DNA of 64,000 nucleotides from Chitinophagaceae bacterium LGM1 (GCA_018604165.1 CP075895.1:744001-808000), one strand, 5' to 3'; positions 34,165 through 43,679 are shown, numbered from the stretch's first letter. Notes: generated by a model not told the origin, from the letters alone. Made by a program: numbers and translations.

Positions 34165-35778
34165 ATGTCAAAAATATTTTTTTTGACCTGCCTGTTGTGT
34201 GCTGTTACGTTGCAGGTAAATGCGCAAAAAAAAGCTGATTCTACTACTAAAGTAGAAATAATAGGTGCGGGTACGTTGGTGCATTTAGTTACAGATACGG
34301 GTGAGATTGATAAACTGGTAGATACTGTAAGAATAAAGCAAGGAGAAACGCTGATGTTTTGCGATAGTGCGTACTTCAGCTTAGCTAAAAATATGGTAGA
34401 AGCCTTTGGTAATGTGCGTGTAGTACAGCCTGGCAGCGAGGCACAGAGCGACTATATGCGCTACATAGGCAACCAGAAAACAGCCTATATGAAGGGTAAT
34501 GTAATGCTGACAGACGGCAAGAGTAATCTGTGGTCGGAAGACCTGACGTACAATACATCTACTAAAGTAGGGGTATATACACAAGGCGGAACATTGCAAG
34601 ATAGCACCACCACATTATCCAGCAATGCAGGTACATACAATACCAAAACAAAAGACGCACGTTTTACAGGCGAAGTGATAGTGATAGACCCTCAATACGA
34701 AATCGTATCAGACGATATGGGCTATAATACCGAAACGAAAGTGGTGGTGTTCTATGCTCCATCTGTTGTTACCAGCGATAGCTCTGTATTGCGCACTACT
34801 TGCGGCAGGTACGATACGAAAAATGAAATTGCGCATTTCACTTGTCGTTCTTCCATACTTACAAAAGAGCAGTATGTAGAAGCTGATAGTATAGACCATA
34901 ATCGCAAATCAGGTATTGGTAATGCAAGGGGTAATGTAATAGCGATAGACACTACACAGCATACCACACTGTATTGTGGCAGGACAGACTTCAACGAAAA
35001 GAAAAAAACAACACTCGCTACCATCAAACCGGTACTGAAACAGGTGAGCGATAATGACAGCCTTTTCATTCGTGCTGATACATTCTTTTCATTCCCTGCT
35101 TTGAAGAAAAAAGATACAATAGCAAAGCAGCAACCCATTGCAAAGGGTAAGAAGAAACCAAAACAACAGCCACCAGTTGCAGACACTACAGAGATTGATA
35201 GCAAAGCCCCACGCAGCTTTATTGGCTACCATCATGTGCTGATATTTTCAGACTCTATGCAAGGCAAGTGTGATAGTATCAGTTATTCTCAACAAGACTC
35301 TGTTATGCGTTTGATGTACGACCCGATAGTATGGTCGCGCAAAAGCCAGATAACAGGTGATACGATACTACTGTATATGGATAGCAGTAAAATCCGTAAG
35401 ATATATGTACCGAATAATGGGTTTATGGTATCGCAATCGGGGCCTGATAAAGCAAAATTGTATGACCAGGTGCAAGGCAAAACCATCACAGGTTATTTTA
35501 AAGACGGGCAGATGGACTATATGCTGGTAAAGCCTGATGCACAAACTATATGGTATGGTAAGGATGAATCTGACGCATATTTAGGCGTGAATGAAGCAAA
35601 CGGTACGCGTATGAAAGTGTATTTCAAAGACCAGAAAATCCATAAGATAATTTTTGAGCAAGACGTGAAAACCAAAATGACACCACTTGATAAGGCCGAC
35701 CTACCCAATATGAAACTATCGCGTTTCCGTTGGTTGAATGAGCTCCGCCCTAAGTCGAGAGAGCAGCTATTTGAGTAG
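34165..35778 (+). CDS. OstA/LptA-like exported protein
   Basis: A 537-residue exported protein with repeated LptA/OstA-type beta-jellyroll sequence, the fold that carries lipopolysaccharide across the periplasm. I use the ATG at 34165 because it opens a clean signal peptide ending LQVNA before QKKAD; an earlier TTG at 34126 would add 13 residues. OstA-like repeats are visible as FCDSAYFSLAKNMVEAFGNVRVVQ, YMKGNVMLTDGKSNLWSEDLTYN and SSNAGTYNTKTKDARFTGEV. A basic, Pro/Lys/Gln-rich linker (KGKKKPKQQPP) lies near residue 330. The preceding MCE gene suggests both belong to outer-membrane lipid transport. Confidence 0.88.
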   Translation: MSKIFFLTCLLCAVTLQVNAQKKADSTTKVEIIGAGTLVHLVTDTGEIDKLVDTVRIKQGETLMFCDSAYFSLAKNMVEAFGNVRVVQPGSEAQSDYMRYIGNQKTAYMKGNVMLTDGKSNLWSEDLTYNTSTKVGVYTQGGTLQDSTTTLSSNAGTYNTKTKDARFTGEVIVIDPQYEIVSDDMGYNTETKVVVFYAPSVVTSDSSVLRTTCGRYDTKNEIAHFTCRSSILTKEQYVEADSIDHNRKSGIGNARGNVIAIDTTQHTTLYCGRTDFNEKKKTTLATIKPVLKQVSDNDSLFIRADTFFSFPALKKKDTIAKQQPIAKGKKKPKQQPPVADTTEIDSKAPRSFIGYHHVLIFSDSMQGKCDSISYSQQDSVMRLMYDPIVWSRKSQITGDTILLYMDSSKIRKIYVPNNGFMVSQSGPDKAKLYDQVQGKTITGYFKDGQMDYMLVKPDAQTIWYGKDESDAYLGVNEANGTRMKVYFKDQKIHKIIFEQDVKTKMTPLDKADLPNMKLSRFRWLNELRPKSREQLFE

Positions 35779-35784
35779 CACCAT

Positions 35785-35814
35785 TTTGTAATGTTGAAAA
35801 TATCCTTAGTTTTG
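35785..35814 (+). promoter_or_regulatory. Promoter of the leader/aminotransferase/aspartate kinase operon
   Basis: -33 TTTG (35785-35788), an 18-base spacer, and -7 TAGTTTTG (35807-35814), a full Bacteroidota-type match. Transcription would start around 35820, immediately before the leader ORF at 35823. Confidence 0.7.
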
Positions 35815-35822
35815 CACCCACA

Positions 35823-35876
35823 ATGATGAACAATAAGCCATATAAGAAAGACAAAAAACGCATACCACAGAGGTAA
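35823..35876 (+). CDS. Lysine-rich leader peptide (attenuation candidate)
   Basis: A 17-codon ORF, MMNNKPYKKDKKRIPQR, begins 9 bases after the -7 element and so is almost leaderless. Five of 17 residues are lysine, four of them in the run KKDKK. Its stop codon (35874-35876) lies inside the first arm (35872-35879) of the antiterminator. The downstream genes are an aminotransferase and aspartate kinase, the first enzyme of the lysine pathway. The arrangement is as expected for a ribosome that stalls on Lys codons when lysyl-tRNA is scarce. Translation has not been shown and a short A-rich ORF can arise by chance. Confidence 0.55.
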   Translation: MMNNKPYKKDKKRIPQR

Positions 35877-35920
35877 GCCACTTTCTTATGTAGCTACAAC
35901 ATAGTTTACAAGGGCTTACC
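35872..35920 (+). promoter_or_regulatory. Antiterminator stem of the leader region
   Basis: GGTAAGCC (35872-35879) pairs perfectly with GGCTTACC (35913-35920). The second arm is also the left arm of the terminator, so the two structures exclude each other. A 5-bp hairpin (TATGT 35887-35891 with ACATA 35899-35903) sits between the arms. Confidence 0.65.
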
Positions 35921-35942
35921 GCAAAAGGTGAGCCCTTTTTTT
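35910..35942 (+). terminator. Leader terminator (attenuator)
   Basis: GGGCTTACC (35912-35920) pairs with GGTGAGCCC (35927-35935), with one G-U, over loop GCAAAA, and a run of seven T follows. It lies between the leader ORF and the aminotransferase gene, where a terminator makes sense only as a regulated one. Confidence 0.85.
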
Positions 35943-35968
35943 ATATCTTTTAGGTAAAATTAAACGAG

Positions 35969-37234
35969 ATGAGTAAGCTGAGCCAATTGGCCGAAACATT
36001 GATAGGTTCTGAAATAGTGCGCTTGGGCAATGAGATAGCTGTGCGTGTAAATCGTGGTGAGAAAATATATAACTATACCATCGGCGATTTCGACCCGCAG
36101 ATATTTCCAATACCACAGGCATTGGAAGATGCGATTGTTGATGCCTATCAAGATAAACAAACAAACTATCCCCCGGGCGATGGCATCCTTGAATTAAGGC
36201 AGGCAGTGGCATCATTTATTAAAGACAGAGAGGGGATTGAATATGCACCCAACGAAGTGCTGATAGCAGGTGGTGGCCGTCCGTTGATATACTCCATATT
36301 CCGTACTATAGTAGATGCAGGCGATAAAGTAATATACACAGTGCCGTCTTGGAACAACAACCATTATACCCACATGAATGGTGGTGAGCATTGTGTTATA
36401 GAGGCGACGGTAGAAAACGACTTTATGCCAACGGCTGCTGATATTGCCCCACATATAAAAGGTGCAGCATTGCTATGCCTATGTACGCCGCAAAACCCAA
36501 CAGGCACTACACTTGCAAAAGCAGAACTGCAAAAAATATGTGACCTCGTGCTGGCAGAAAACGCAAGCCGTGGTGCAGACGAAAAGAAACTCTATGTGAT
36601 GTTCGACCAGATGTATTTTACCCTTACATATGGAGAAACGCAACACTACAATCCGGTATCATTGAAAGCTGACATGAAGCAATACACTGTTTTTGTAGAT
36701 GGTATATCAAAAGCGTTTGCTGCAACGGGTGTGCGTGTAGGTTGGTCGCTGGGGCCTGCACATCTTATTGGTAAGATGAAAGCCTTGCTTAGTCATATAG
36801 GCGCATGGGCACCAATGGCAGAGCAAAAAGCTACTGCAAAATTCCTATTGCAGAAAGATGCAGTAGAAACATACCTTACATCATTCAAAAAAGAACTGGA
36901 AGAAAGATTGTGGGCTATATACAATGGTATCATTGCATTGAAAGATAAGGGTTATCCTGTTGATGCGGTTGCCCCACAAGCTGCAATCTATCTCACTATC
37001 AAGATAGACCTGAAAGGTTTACAAGCAGGCGATAAGCAACTGCAAACACAAGCAGACGTTACAGATTATTTATTGAGCGAGGCAAAGTTGGCAATTGTAC
37101 CATTTTATGCTTTTGGTGCAGACCGTACATCGCCTTGGTACAGGTTGAGCATAGGTACATGCAAGAAAGAAGAAATAACAGAAATGCTGAGCACACTCGA
37201 AGCAGCACTACAAAAACTGATGGTACTTAGCTAA
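35969..37234 (+). CDS. Class I/II pyridoxal-phosphate aminotransferase
   Basis: A 421-residue PLP-dependent aminotransferase of the aspartate aminotransferase fold. Motifs are YTIGDFDPQIFPIP, NYPPGDGILELRQAVASF, CTPQNPTGT (substrate and PLP contacts), MFDQMYFTLTYG and the PLP lysine in DGISKAFAATGVRVGWSLG. It opens the operon controlled by the upstream leader and is followed 36 bases later by aspartate kinase. The context suggests transamination in aspartate-family amino acid metabolism, for example making or using aspartate, but the substrate cannot be fixed by sequence alone. Confidence 0.9.
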   Translation: MSKLSQLAETLIGSEIVRLGNEIAVRVNRGEKIYNYTIGDFDPQIFPIPQALEDAIVDAYQDKQTNYPPGDGILELRQAVASFIKDREGIEYAPNEVLIAGGGRPLIYSIFRTIVDAGDKVIYTVPSWNNNHYTHMNGGEHCVIEATVENDFMPTAADIAPHIKGAALLCLCTPQNPTGTTLAKAELQKICDLVLAENASRGADEKKLYVMFDQMYFTLTYGETQHYNPVSLKADMKQYTVFVDGISKAFAATGVRVGWSLGPAHLIGKMKALLSHIGAWAPMAEQKATAKFLLQKDAVETYLTSFKKELEERLWAIYNGIIALKDKGYPVDAVAPQAAIYLTIKIDLKGLQAGDKQLQTQADVTDYLLSEAKLAIVPFYAFGADRTSPWYRLSIGTCKKEEITEMLSTLEAALQKLMVLS

Positions 37235-37270
37235 GACTTTTTTTGAATTTTTATTTTTGAATTATACAGA

Positions 37271-38536
37271 ATGCAGGTTTACAAATTTGGTGGTGCTTCT
37301 ATAGCAAGCCCAGAGCGAATGACGGCACTATTGCCGATTATTAAAGATGCACAACACCCCATCATTATGGTGGTGTCTGCTTATGGTAAAACAACCAATG
37401 CGTTGGAAGCTATCGTCAACAACGCCTGCAAGGGAAAGAAACAAGAAGCACAAGAACTGGTAAAAGCATTGGAGCAAGCGCATCTTGAATATTGCAGAGC
37501 CTTGCTGAATGACGACTATTATTCACAGGCTTTAAAAGCACTCAATGTTTTTTTTACAGAACTGCAATGGGCGGTAGATGATGCTACGGCTGATAAATAC
37601 GATTATTCGTACGACCAGATAGTATGTATGGGCGAGCTGCTCTCTACGCGCATATTTGGTTTCTATTTGCAGCAAAGTGGTTTGGCTTTTGAGTGGGCAG
37701 ACGTGCGCGATGTGATACGCACAGACGATACCTACCGCGATGCGCGGGTAGATTGGGACTACTCCAAGGCGAAAGCCGAAGAACTATTTTCCCCCGTACT
37801 TACTTCAGGTAAAAGCATCATAACACAAGGTTTTATCGGTGCTACACAAGACAACGCATCTGTAACACTCGGTCGTGAGGGTTCTGACTATACAGCCGCT
37901 ATGTTGGCGGCTATGTTGGGTGCCAACGGCGTTACGATATGGAAGGATGTGGAAGGGTTGCAGAATGCAGACCCCAAACTGTTCCCTAATACCGTAAAGA
38001 TTGAAGCAATTACGTATCACGAAGTAATTGAGATGGCCTATTACGGCGCGCAGGTTATCCACCCGAAAACCATCAAGCCATTGCAGAACAACAATATACC
38101 GTTGTATGTAAAATGCTTCCTTGATAAAGACCTGAAAGGCACGGTGATACAAAACGAGGTGAACAGTATTTTCTATCCGCCGTTGATTGTATTGAAGAAA
38201 GACCAAGTATTGCTACAGGTTACGACAAAAGATTTTTCTTTCATAACGGAAGATAACCTGAGTGAACTCTACAGTATACTGCACGATTTGAAAATAAAAG
38301 TAAACCTGATACAAAACGCAGCCATCAGCTTTGTGGCTTGTATAGACAATAAAGAAGATAATGTAACAAGGCTGGTAGATGTGCTAAGCAAAAACTATAA
38401 AGTACTCCGCAACGATGATGTGAGCCTGCTCACCATCCGCCACTACACACCTGAGATTGTATTTGAACTAACGAAAGGACGCTACACACTCCTTGAACAA
38501 AAAACAAGGCATACGGTACAGGTGGTGATGAAGTAG
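37271..38536 (+). CDS. lysC: Aspartate kinase (monofunctional)
   Basis: Phosphorylates aspartate at the entry to lysine, threonine and methionine synthesis. The 421 residues begin with MQVYKFGGASIASPERM, the kinase substrate and ATP motif, and include GREGSDYTAAMLAAMLGAN, IWKDVEGLQNADPKL and HEVIEMAYYGAQVIHPKTI. The C-terminal part, from about residue 300, has ACT-type regulatory sequence. There is no homoserine dehydrogenase domain, so it is the single-function form. A TATTTTTG sequence at 37252-37259 could be a secondary promoter. The TAG stop directly abuts an octamer-repeat inverted repeat. Confidence 0.94.
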   Translation: MQVYKFGGASIASPERMTALLPIIKDAQHPIIMVVSAYGKTTNALEAIVNNACKGKKQEAQELVKALEQAHLEYCRALLNDDYYSQALKALNVFFTELQWAVDDATADKYDYSYDQIVCMGELLSTRIFGFYLQQSGLAFEWADVRDVIRTDDTYRDARVDWDYSKAKAEELFSPVLTSGKSIITQGFIGATQDNASVTLGREGSDYTAAMLAAMLGANGVTIWKDVEGLQNADPKLFPNTVKIEAITYHEVIEMAYYGAQVIHPKTIKPLQNNNIPLYVKCFLDKDLKGTVIQNEVNSIFYPPLIVLKKDQVLLQVTTKDFSFITEDNLSELYSILHDLKIKVNLIQNAAISFVACIDNKEDNVTRLVDVLSKNYKVLRNDDVSLLTIRHYTPEIVFELTKGRYTLLEQKTRHTVQVVMK

Positions 38537-38616
38537 TTGATTGGTTGACTGGTTGATTAGTTAATTGTTAACATACAAGAACGCCTAATCAACCAGTCAA
38601 CAGATAAACCATTCAA
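38537..38616. repeat. Inverted repeat of TTGATTGG-like octamers between lysC and hscA
   Basis: Left arm on the plus strand: four tandem octamers from 38537 to 38568, starting TTGATTGG then TTGACTGG. Right arm on the minus strand: octamers from 38616 down to 38585, starting TTGAATGG and ending TTGACTGG, TTGATTAG. A perfect 17-bp match joins 38544-38560 with 38585-38601, and an outer imperfect match extends it. Both outer ends directly touch a TAG stop codon, of lysC on the left and hscA on the right. It could terminate both convergent transcripts but has no T-run. Confidence 0.85.
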
Positions 38617-40476
38617 CTACACAATCTTCTTCCCTTTCATGGCATCTTTCAGTGCGGCATCCATTACGCGCTCTGCAAACGGGCGGCTTACATCATTTAG
38701 CTGTTCGGTTTCTTTTTGTACCAGGTCTTTGTCTTTGGCAGCAATGGCATTGCGCAGTTGCTGCATGTGTTGTTGGGTAAGGGCTATTTCTTCTTCCGTC
38801 AGCAGTGCGCGGTGTTTTTGTATAAACTTCACTGTGGTTTCCAGCATTTGCTCTGCTTCGGTGCTTGCCTCTACCAATGCGCGTGTTTGTATATCTTCTT
38901 TAGCGTGTGTCAATGAGTCCAGCAGCATTTTTTCAACTTCCTCATCTGTCAGCCCGTATTGTGGTTTTACTTCTACGCTGGTTTCTACACCGCTACGCAA
39001 TTCTTTCGCAGTCACTTTCAGTATGCCATCCGCATCTATCAAAAAACTCACCTCCACTTTCGGCAAGCCCGCAGGCATAGCAGGTATGCCCGTCAGGTTA
39101 AATTCTGCCAGCTTACGGTTGTCTTTCACCAAGTCGCGTTCCCCCTGATATACTGCAATGCGCATACCGCTTTGCCCGTCTTTGTGTGTAGTGTATTGCC
39201 TGCCTGCACGTACGGGTATTTTGCCATTGCGGGGTATCAAGACATCCATCAGTCCGCCCATCGTTTCAATACCTAAGCTAAGGGGGGTAATGTCCAGCAG
39301 CAACATATCAGTATTGTTGCCCGCCAATATATCTGCCTGTACAGCCGCACCCAATGCCACCACCTCGTCCGGGTTCAGGTTGTCATAAACCTCTCTGCCA
39401 AAGAACTGGCTCACGCTTTCTTTTACCAATGGTACACGCGTACTGCCACCAACCATTACTACTGCGTCTATAGCACTTGTTTGAAGTCCTGCATCGCGCA
39501 TGGCATTTTTGCAGCAGTCAATAGTGCGGTCTATCAATGGTTGTATTAGTTGGTTGAAAACAGCTTTGGTAATACTCACTTTCTCACCACCAACTATCCC
39601 TTCAAAGCTATCGTTGCTGCTGAGGTGTTTTTTTGCTTCTTCTGCTGTCAGCCTCAGTTCCTGAGCCAGCGATTTATCTTGTTGCAATGCTTCGTTAGTA
39701 ATACCCAATGCCTGTTGCCAATGTATAGCTAAAGCACGGTCAAAGTCATCTCCGCCTAAATAAGTATCACCATTGGTAGATAATACTTCAAAAATACCAT
39801 TCGTTATTTTCAGTATGGATATATCAAATGTACCACCACCCAAGTCATATACAGCAATTGTTTTTTCTTCATCCGGATTCACACCCATACCATAAGCAAG
39901 GCTGGCAGCAGTAGGCTCGTTTACAATACGCAACACATCCAACCCTGCTAACCTGCCCGCATCGCGGGTTGCCTGTCTTTGTGCATCATTAAAGTAGGCA
40001 GGCACGGTTATCACCGCTTTGTTCACAGGTGTTTTCAGTATATGCTCTGCCCGTTGCTTTAGTTCTTTCAGTATGTAAGACGATAACTCTATCGGCGAAT
40101 AAAACGTATCGCCCACCTGCACTTTCACCAAAGAGTCTGTATTGTCGTCTATCACTTTGTAGGCAAAAAAGCCCGCATCGTTGCTGATGTCTTTATACGA
40201 TTTCCCCATCAGGCGTTTGGCACTGTATATGGTGCGGTGGGGTTCTGCAATCAGCTTTTCTCTGGCAGGGTTACCAACTGTTACGCCGCCATATTCGTCA
40301 AAGTGTACTATAGATGGCACAAGTGTCAGCCCGTCAATCTCGCGCAGCGCCAATGGCTGGCGGGTATCTTCGCGTACAATGGCTATCAGGCTGTTGGTGG
40401 TGCCAAGGTCTATACCTACTATCGTTTCTTTTTGTTGCAGGCTGCCTGTGGCTATGTTGATGGCTACTTTGCCCAT
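38617..40476 (-). CDS. hscA: Fe-S cluster assembly chaperone HscA (Hsp70 family)
   Basis: A 619-residue Hsp70 protein. The N-terminus [14 protein letters not shown] before [13 protein letters not shown] is typical of HscA, which helps transfer iron-sulfur clusters from IscU, rather than of DnaK. ATPase motifs are [56 protein letters not shown] and [12 protein letters not shown]; the substrate-binding domain starts after [14 protein letters not shown]. No other isc genes are adjacent. A consensus -7 element lies 25 bases upstream. Its TAG stop adjoins the octamer inverted repeat. Confidence 0.92.
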   Translation of the reverse strand: MGKVAINIATGSLQQKETIVGIDLGTTNSLIAIVREDTRQPLALREIDGLTLVPSIVHFDEYGGVTVGNPAREKLIAEPHRTIYSAKRLMGKSYKDISNDAGFFAYKVIDDNTDSLVKVQVGDTFYSPIELSSYILKELKQRAEHILKTPVNKAVITVPAYFNDAQRQATRDAGRLAGLDVLRIVNEPTAASLAYGMGVNPDEEKTIAVYDLGGGTFDISILKITNGIFEVLSTNGDTYLGGDDFDRALAIHWQQALGITNEALQQDKSLAQELRLTAEEAKKHLSSNDSFEGIVGGEKVSITKAVFNQLIQPLIDRTIDCCKNAMRDAGLQTSAIDAVVMVGGSTRVPLVKESVSQFFGREVYDNLNPDEVVALGAAVQADILAGNNTDMLLLDITPLSLGIETMGGLMDVLIPRNGKIPVRAGRQYTTHKDGQSGMRIAVYQGERDLVKDNRKLAEFNLTGIPAMPAGLPKVEVSFLIDADGILKVTAKELRSGVETSVEVKPQYGLTDEEVEKMLLDSLTHAKEDIQTRALVEASTEAEQMLETTVKFIQKHRALLTEEEIALTQQHMQQLRNAIAAKDKDLVQKETEQLNDVSRPFAERVMDAALKDAMKGKKIV

Positions 40477-40500
40477 AAAAATGCGTTATTTCAAGAGGCA

Positions 40501-40508
40501 CAAAGTTA
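40501..40508 (-). promoter_or_regulatory. TAnnTTTG -7 element of hscA
   Basis: TAACTTTG on the minus strand, an exact consensus match, 24 bases before the ATG at 40476. Confidence 0.5.
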
Positions 40509-40631
40509 GCTTAACTAAGGCAGTTGCATAGCTGTTATTGCTTATCAGCCCATAAAGGGGATAATATTCATGTAACTTTCACGTTTCTTAAACGATTGAA
40601 TAGATAGATTTGAGTTACTTTGATGCCATAT

Positions 40632-41135
40632 ATGCGTTCTTTTGCATACATATCTCTCTTTATATTGGCTATTTCGCTGGTTTCCTGCAACTGGAATAAG
40701 CGCGAAGATGCCATGAAAATATGCCATGAAATCACCCAGATAAACGACTCGCTCAACTATATGGGCAAAGTATGGGGCGATGAGTTCCGTATTGCTGTCA
40801 ACACCAAAGATTTCAGCCATCTGCCGCCATACCGCAAACAAATAGAGGACTACATCCGCAATAAAACAGAACATGTAAAAGGAATGAAAGACGTGGGTGG
40901 TTCAGAAAAATTGAGGGGTTCGATGCTCGATATTTTACGATATGAAAATGACAGCATTGTTACCAAAATGATGATATTCGAATCATACAACGGAGATACA
41001 CCAGACGATGCCATCCAGTTATCTATGAATAATCTGTTTTCTACCACCAAAGCAGATTTGGAAAAACACGATGTAATGTACAGGCATATTCAGGAATATG
41101 CTGATAAGAACGAGTTTCCCCGCCCGATAGAGTAA
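40632..41135 (+). CDS. Lipoprotein of unknown function
   Basis: A 167-residue predicted lipoprotein with signal MRSFAYISLFILAISLVSC and lipidated Cys19. An ATG at 40623 would add three residues and is equally possible. The mature part is helical and charged, with EDYIRNKTEHVKGMKDVGGSEKLRGSM and DALQLSMNN-like DDAIQLSMNNLFSTTKADLEKHD. No family is recognised. It is divergent from hscA and convergent with the acyltransferase, whose 3' end lies 9 bases away. Confidence 0.73.
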   Translation: MRSFAYISLFILAISLVSCNWNKREDAMKICHEITQINDSLNYMGKVWGDEFRIAVNTKDFSHLPPYRKQIEDYIRNKTEHVKGMKDVGGSEKLRGSMLDILRYENDSIVTKMMIFESYNGDTPDDAIQLSMNNLFSTTKADLEKHDVMYRHIQEYADKNEFPRPIE

Positions 41136-41144
41136 ACAAACAAG

Positions 41145-42191
41145 CTACAGGAATTTTTCCTTCAACCGCAGGCAAGGCTTTTCTATTGCGTAGTAAGATA
41201 TATTGGCAACTGCAAAGAGGAGAATGATATTCAATGGCAAACTGCTTGCCATACCCATTTGTGGTGAGAAGAATAACTGTTGCCATATATACAGGCTGTA
41301 AGACAGTTTCCCCAAATAGTCCATTGGCTTGTTATTCAAGATTTTGAAAACACCTGTTTGCTGATAATGTATGCAGATGAGTACTATAAAACCAATGGCA
41401 ATATCGGCTATAGTACCTGTTGTATTGCCGAAAGGTACAATCAATGCACCCATGTGTAAGTCGAGCTGATGGTTGATGAGTGTAAAAGCTGAAAGGGCAG
41501 GTATTGCCAGAAACGGCAACCATATTATCCATTTATACTTAGCAATATAATTTTGGCATAACGCCAATAACTTATCATGGTACATGGCAAAAACACAACC
41601 CCACATAATGGCATCTACACGTTGAAACAAGGTCAACTCATCCATCCATTGGTACTGGGTTTTGATGTACAACATCCGTAGAGCGGGTACTATGAGTATA
41701 ATGCCGAATGCAAAATGCTTTCTGTACTTTTTGGCAAACCTGAAGACAAAAGGCCAGACCAAATAAAACTGCTCTTCGATAGATAAAGACCATAAGTGTC
41801 CGGTTTCCCAATCTTCATGCCAATTCAGGTATTTGGTATAGGTAAGGGATGTAAGCCAAGATGCATCGCTGAAGTATAATACTCCCGCCAATTGGAATAG
41901 CAGATAAACTGCTAAGAGAGTATAATAAACAGGAAAAATGCGGAATGCCCTTTTTATATAAAATCCATTCAGCGAAATAGTTTCTTTGGCTTTTTCTTCT
42001 TGCAGCAACAGGGTAGTAATAAGAAAACCCGATAAAACGAAAAACACATTTACGCCCAACTGACCATCTATTAACATGGGCCAATTGTTATGAAAATATT
42101 CATCAAAGTTCTTTTGGTCTATATGGGCAATGATTACTAATAATATGCTTATTGCCCTTAGTCCGTTTAAGCTGGGTATTTGCTTATGCAT
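41145..42191 (-). CDS. Acyltransferase 3 family membrane protein
   Basis: A 348-residue integral membrane O-acyltransferase of the OafA/NodX type, which adds acetyl or other acyl groups to surface or exported sugars. The ATG at 42191 gives MHKQIPSLNGLRAISILLVIIAH, the classic first motif with the catalytic His in the first helix; an upstream TTG at 42221 is less likely. Other signs are QLGVNVFFVLSGFLITTLLL, the WSLSIEEQFYLVWPF motif and about ten membrane helices. It is divergent from a GT-C-like membrane protein, so the two may act on the same polysaccharide or glycan. Confidence 0.92.
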   Translation of the reverse strand: MHKQIPSLNGLRAISILLVIIAHIDQKNFDEYFHNNWPMLIDGQLGVNVFFVLSGFLITTLLLQEEKAKETISLNGFYIKRAFRIFPVYYTLLAVYLLFQLAGVLYFSDASWLTSLTYTKYLNWHEDWETGHLWSLSIEEQFYLVWPFVFRFAKKYRKHFAFGIILIVPALRMLYIKTQYQWMDELTLFQRVDAIMWGCVFAMYHDKLLALCQNYIAKYKWIIWLPFLAIPALSAFTLINHQLDLHMGALIVPFGNTTGTIADIAIGFIVLICIHYQQTGVFKILNNKPMDYLGKLSYSLYIWQQLFFSPQMGMASSLPLNIILLFAVANISYYAIEKPCLRLKEKFL

Positions 42192-42335
42192 TCGCTTCAA
42201 AAGTACTGTTTGGCAACACAATATGTATGTGTTGTTATGTTAATGGGTTGTAAAAGACGACAAATAGACTATTGAAACGTACAATAAGTTTATAATTTGT
42301 GCTAACTATCTGTTGGTCAGTTTATTGTATTTGAA

Positions 42336-43679
42336 TTGAGGAATATTATACCATTGATAATTGTATTTATTGTGTTGTTGCTGTCTGCTGTTTTTGCAGA
42401 GTGGCAATACGACGAAGCATGGACGTACCAAAGTGTGGTTGATATTTCAGTAGTAGATGTGCTGTTGTATCACAAGTACAATATTGCCAATAACCATGTT
42501 ATCAATTCACTGTACTTTCAGTTGCTGCAATGGTTGGGGGTAAAACACGTATTTTTCTACAGGCTCATCAGCCTTTTCAGCTACTGGTTCTACAGTTATT
42601 ATGTATTCCGCTTATTAGGTATCAATAAGGATAATAAATTGAAGTGGTATCATTTGTTATTATTCCTGATGCCCTACATGATTTTTTTCGCTTCGGGCAG
42701 GGGTTATGGATTAGCCATTGCAGCTTTTATGGCATCCTTATTTTATTGCAGGCAGTTTATGAATAGCCGTTTGCCCAAAAATTTGTTTCTTTTTATGCTG
42801 TTCGGCTCACTGGCAAGTGTGGCTATTTTCAGTTTTGTGCTGCCTTTTATGGCTATGTTATTGATAATGGCTTGGATAGTAGGTAAGCAGCTATTAAACA
42901 AACCTATCAATCTGCTTGCATTAGCAATAGCATTTTTCACAATACTGTATGTCTATGTACATGGTAAAATAATCAACACGGCAGATACACATATTGTAGG
43001 CACAGACTATTTTTTTAAGAATGGTATGTTATCGGGTATTGTAACATTTATATGCCTATACGATTACCTGCCACACACGGTTTTCATCGCTTACAAATAT
43101 GCATATCTCATAACTTTTGCGTTGGCTGTAGTTACTATCTTATACAGACATGACATTCACCATAAAATAACCATTGCAGCATGGACTATCGCTATTATGA
43201 TTGTGCTGCATTTTTCATTAGGGGCTAAATATCCGCTATACCGTAGTGTCAGTTATTTATTACCGCTACTCTATTTGCCCATATGCCACGCGTACCATAG
43301 GCATAAGAATAAGTTGGTAGCACTGCATCTGTGTGTAATGCTCATCATAGGGTTCACCAACATATACATGATTATCAAAAACAGTACATCTGCAGACACC
43401 GAAGATGTGATGGCTTATGCTGCAAAAAACAGGCTACAGTTGGTAGTATCAGACAACTTCAACCCCAATATAGATCTGTATAACAAGCTATATCACAACG
43501 ATAGTATAAAAATAATACGTTTCGAAACCCCCGATACCGACAGCTTGTTTTTACAATCTCTCAAAACACAACCATTAGTTTTTTGCGATACGTTTACCAT
43601 TGCAGGTACTAATACATCGCAAAACTTTGAACCTGTTTACACTTTTGGCACTAAAATACTCTTGAGAAATAGGGAATAA
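42336..43679 (+). CDS. GT-C-like polytopic membrane protein
   Basis: A 447-residue membrane protein with about ten hydrophobic segments and a soluble C-terminal tail of about 110 residues. The start must be TTG at 42336 unless a late internal codon is used, because the first helix follows at once. The first extracytoplasmic loop carries AEWQYDEAWTYQS, resembling the acidic DE motif of GT-C glycosyltransferases (PMT/ArnT type), and a basic HKYNIANNHVINSL segment follows. This suggests a lipid-linked-sugar glycosyltransferase, without certainty. It is divergent from the acyltransferase. Confidence 0.72.
   Translation: MRNIIPLIIVFIVLLLSAVFAEWQYDEAWTYQSVVDISVVDVLLYHKYNIANNHVINSLYFQLLQWLGVKHVFFYRLISLFSYWFYSYYVFRLLGINKDNKLKWYHLLLFLMPYMIFFASGRGYGLAIAAFMASLFYCRQFMNSRLPKNLFLFMLFGSLASVAIFSFVLPFMAMLLIMAWIVGKQLLNKPINLLALAIAFFTILYVYVHGKIINTADTHIVGTDYFFKNGMLSGIVTFICLYDYLPHTVFIAYKYAYLITFALAVVTILYRHDIHHKITIAAWTIAIMIVLHFSLGAKYPLYRSVSYLLPLLYLPICHAYHRHKNKLVALHLCVMLIIGFTNIYMIIKNSTSADTEDVMAYAAKNRLQLVVSDNFNPNIDLYNKLYHNDSIKIIRFETPDTDSLFLQSLKTQPLVFCDTFTIAGTNTSQNFEPVYTFGTKILLRNRE

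Noticed and set aside
35779-35968. Lysine riboswitch upstream of the aspartate kinase operon
   Set aside because: The region is only about 120 transcribed bases, shorter than the lysine aptamer, and shows none of its multi-helix junction; a leader peptide with alternating hairpins explains it better.
38617-40476. DnaK
   Set aside because: N-terminus and length fit HscA, and no grpE/dnaJ lies nearby.
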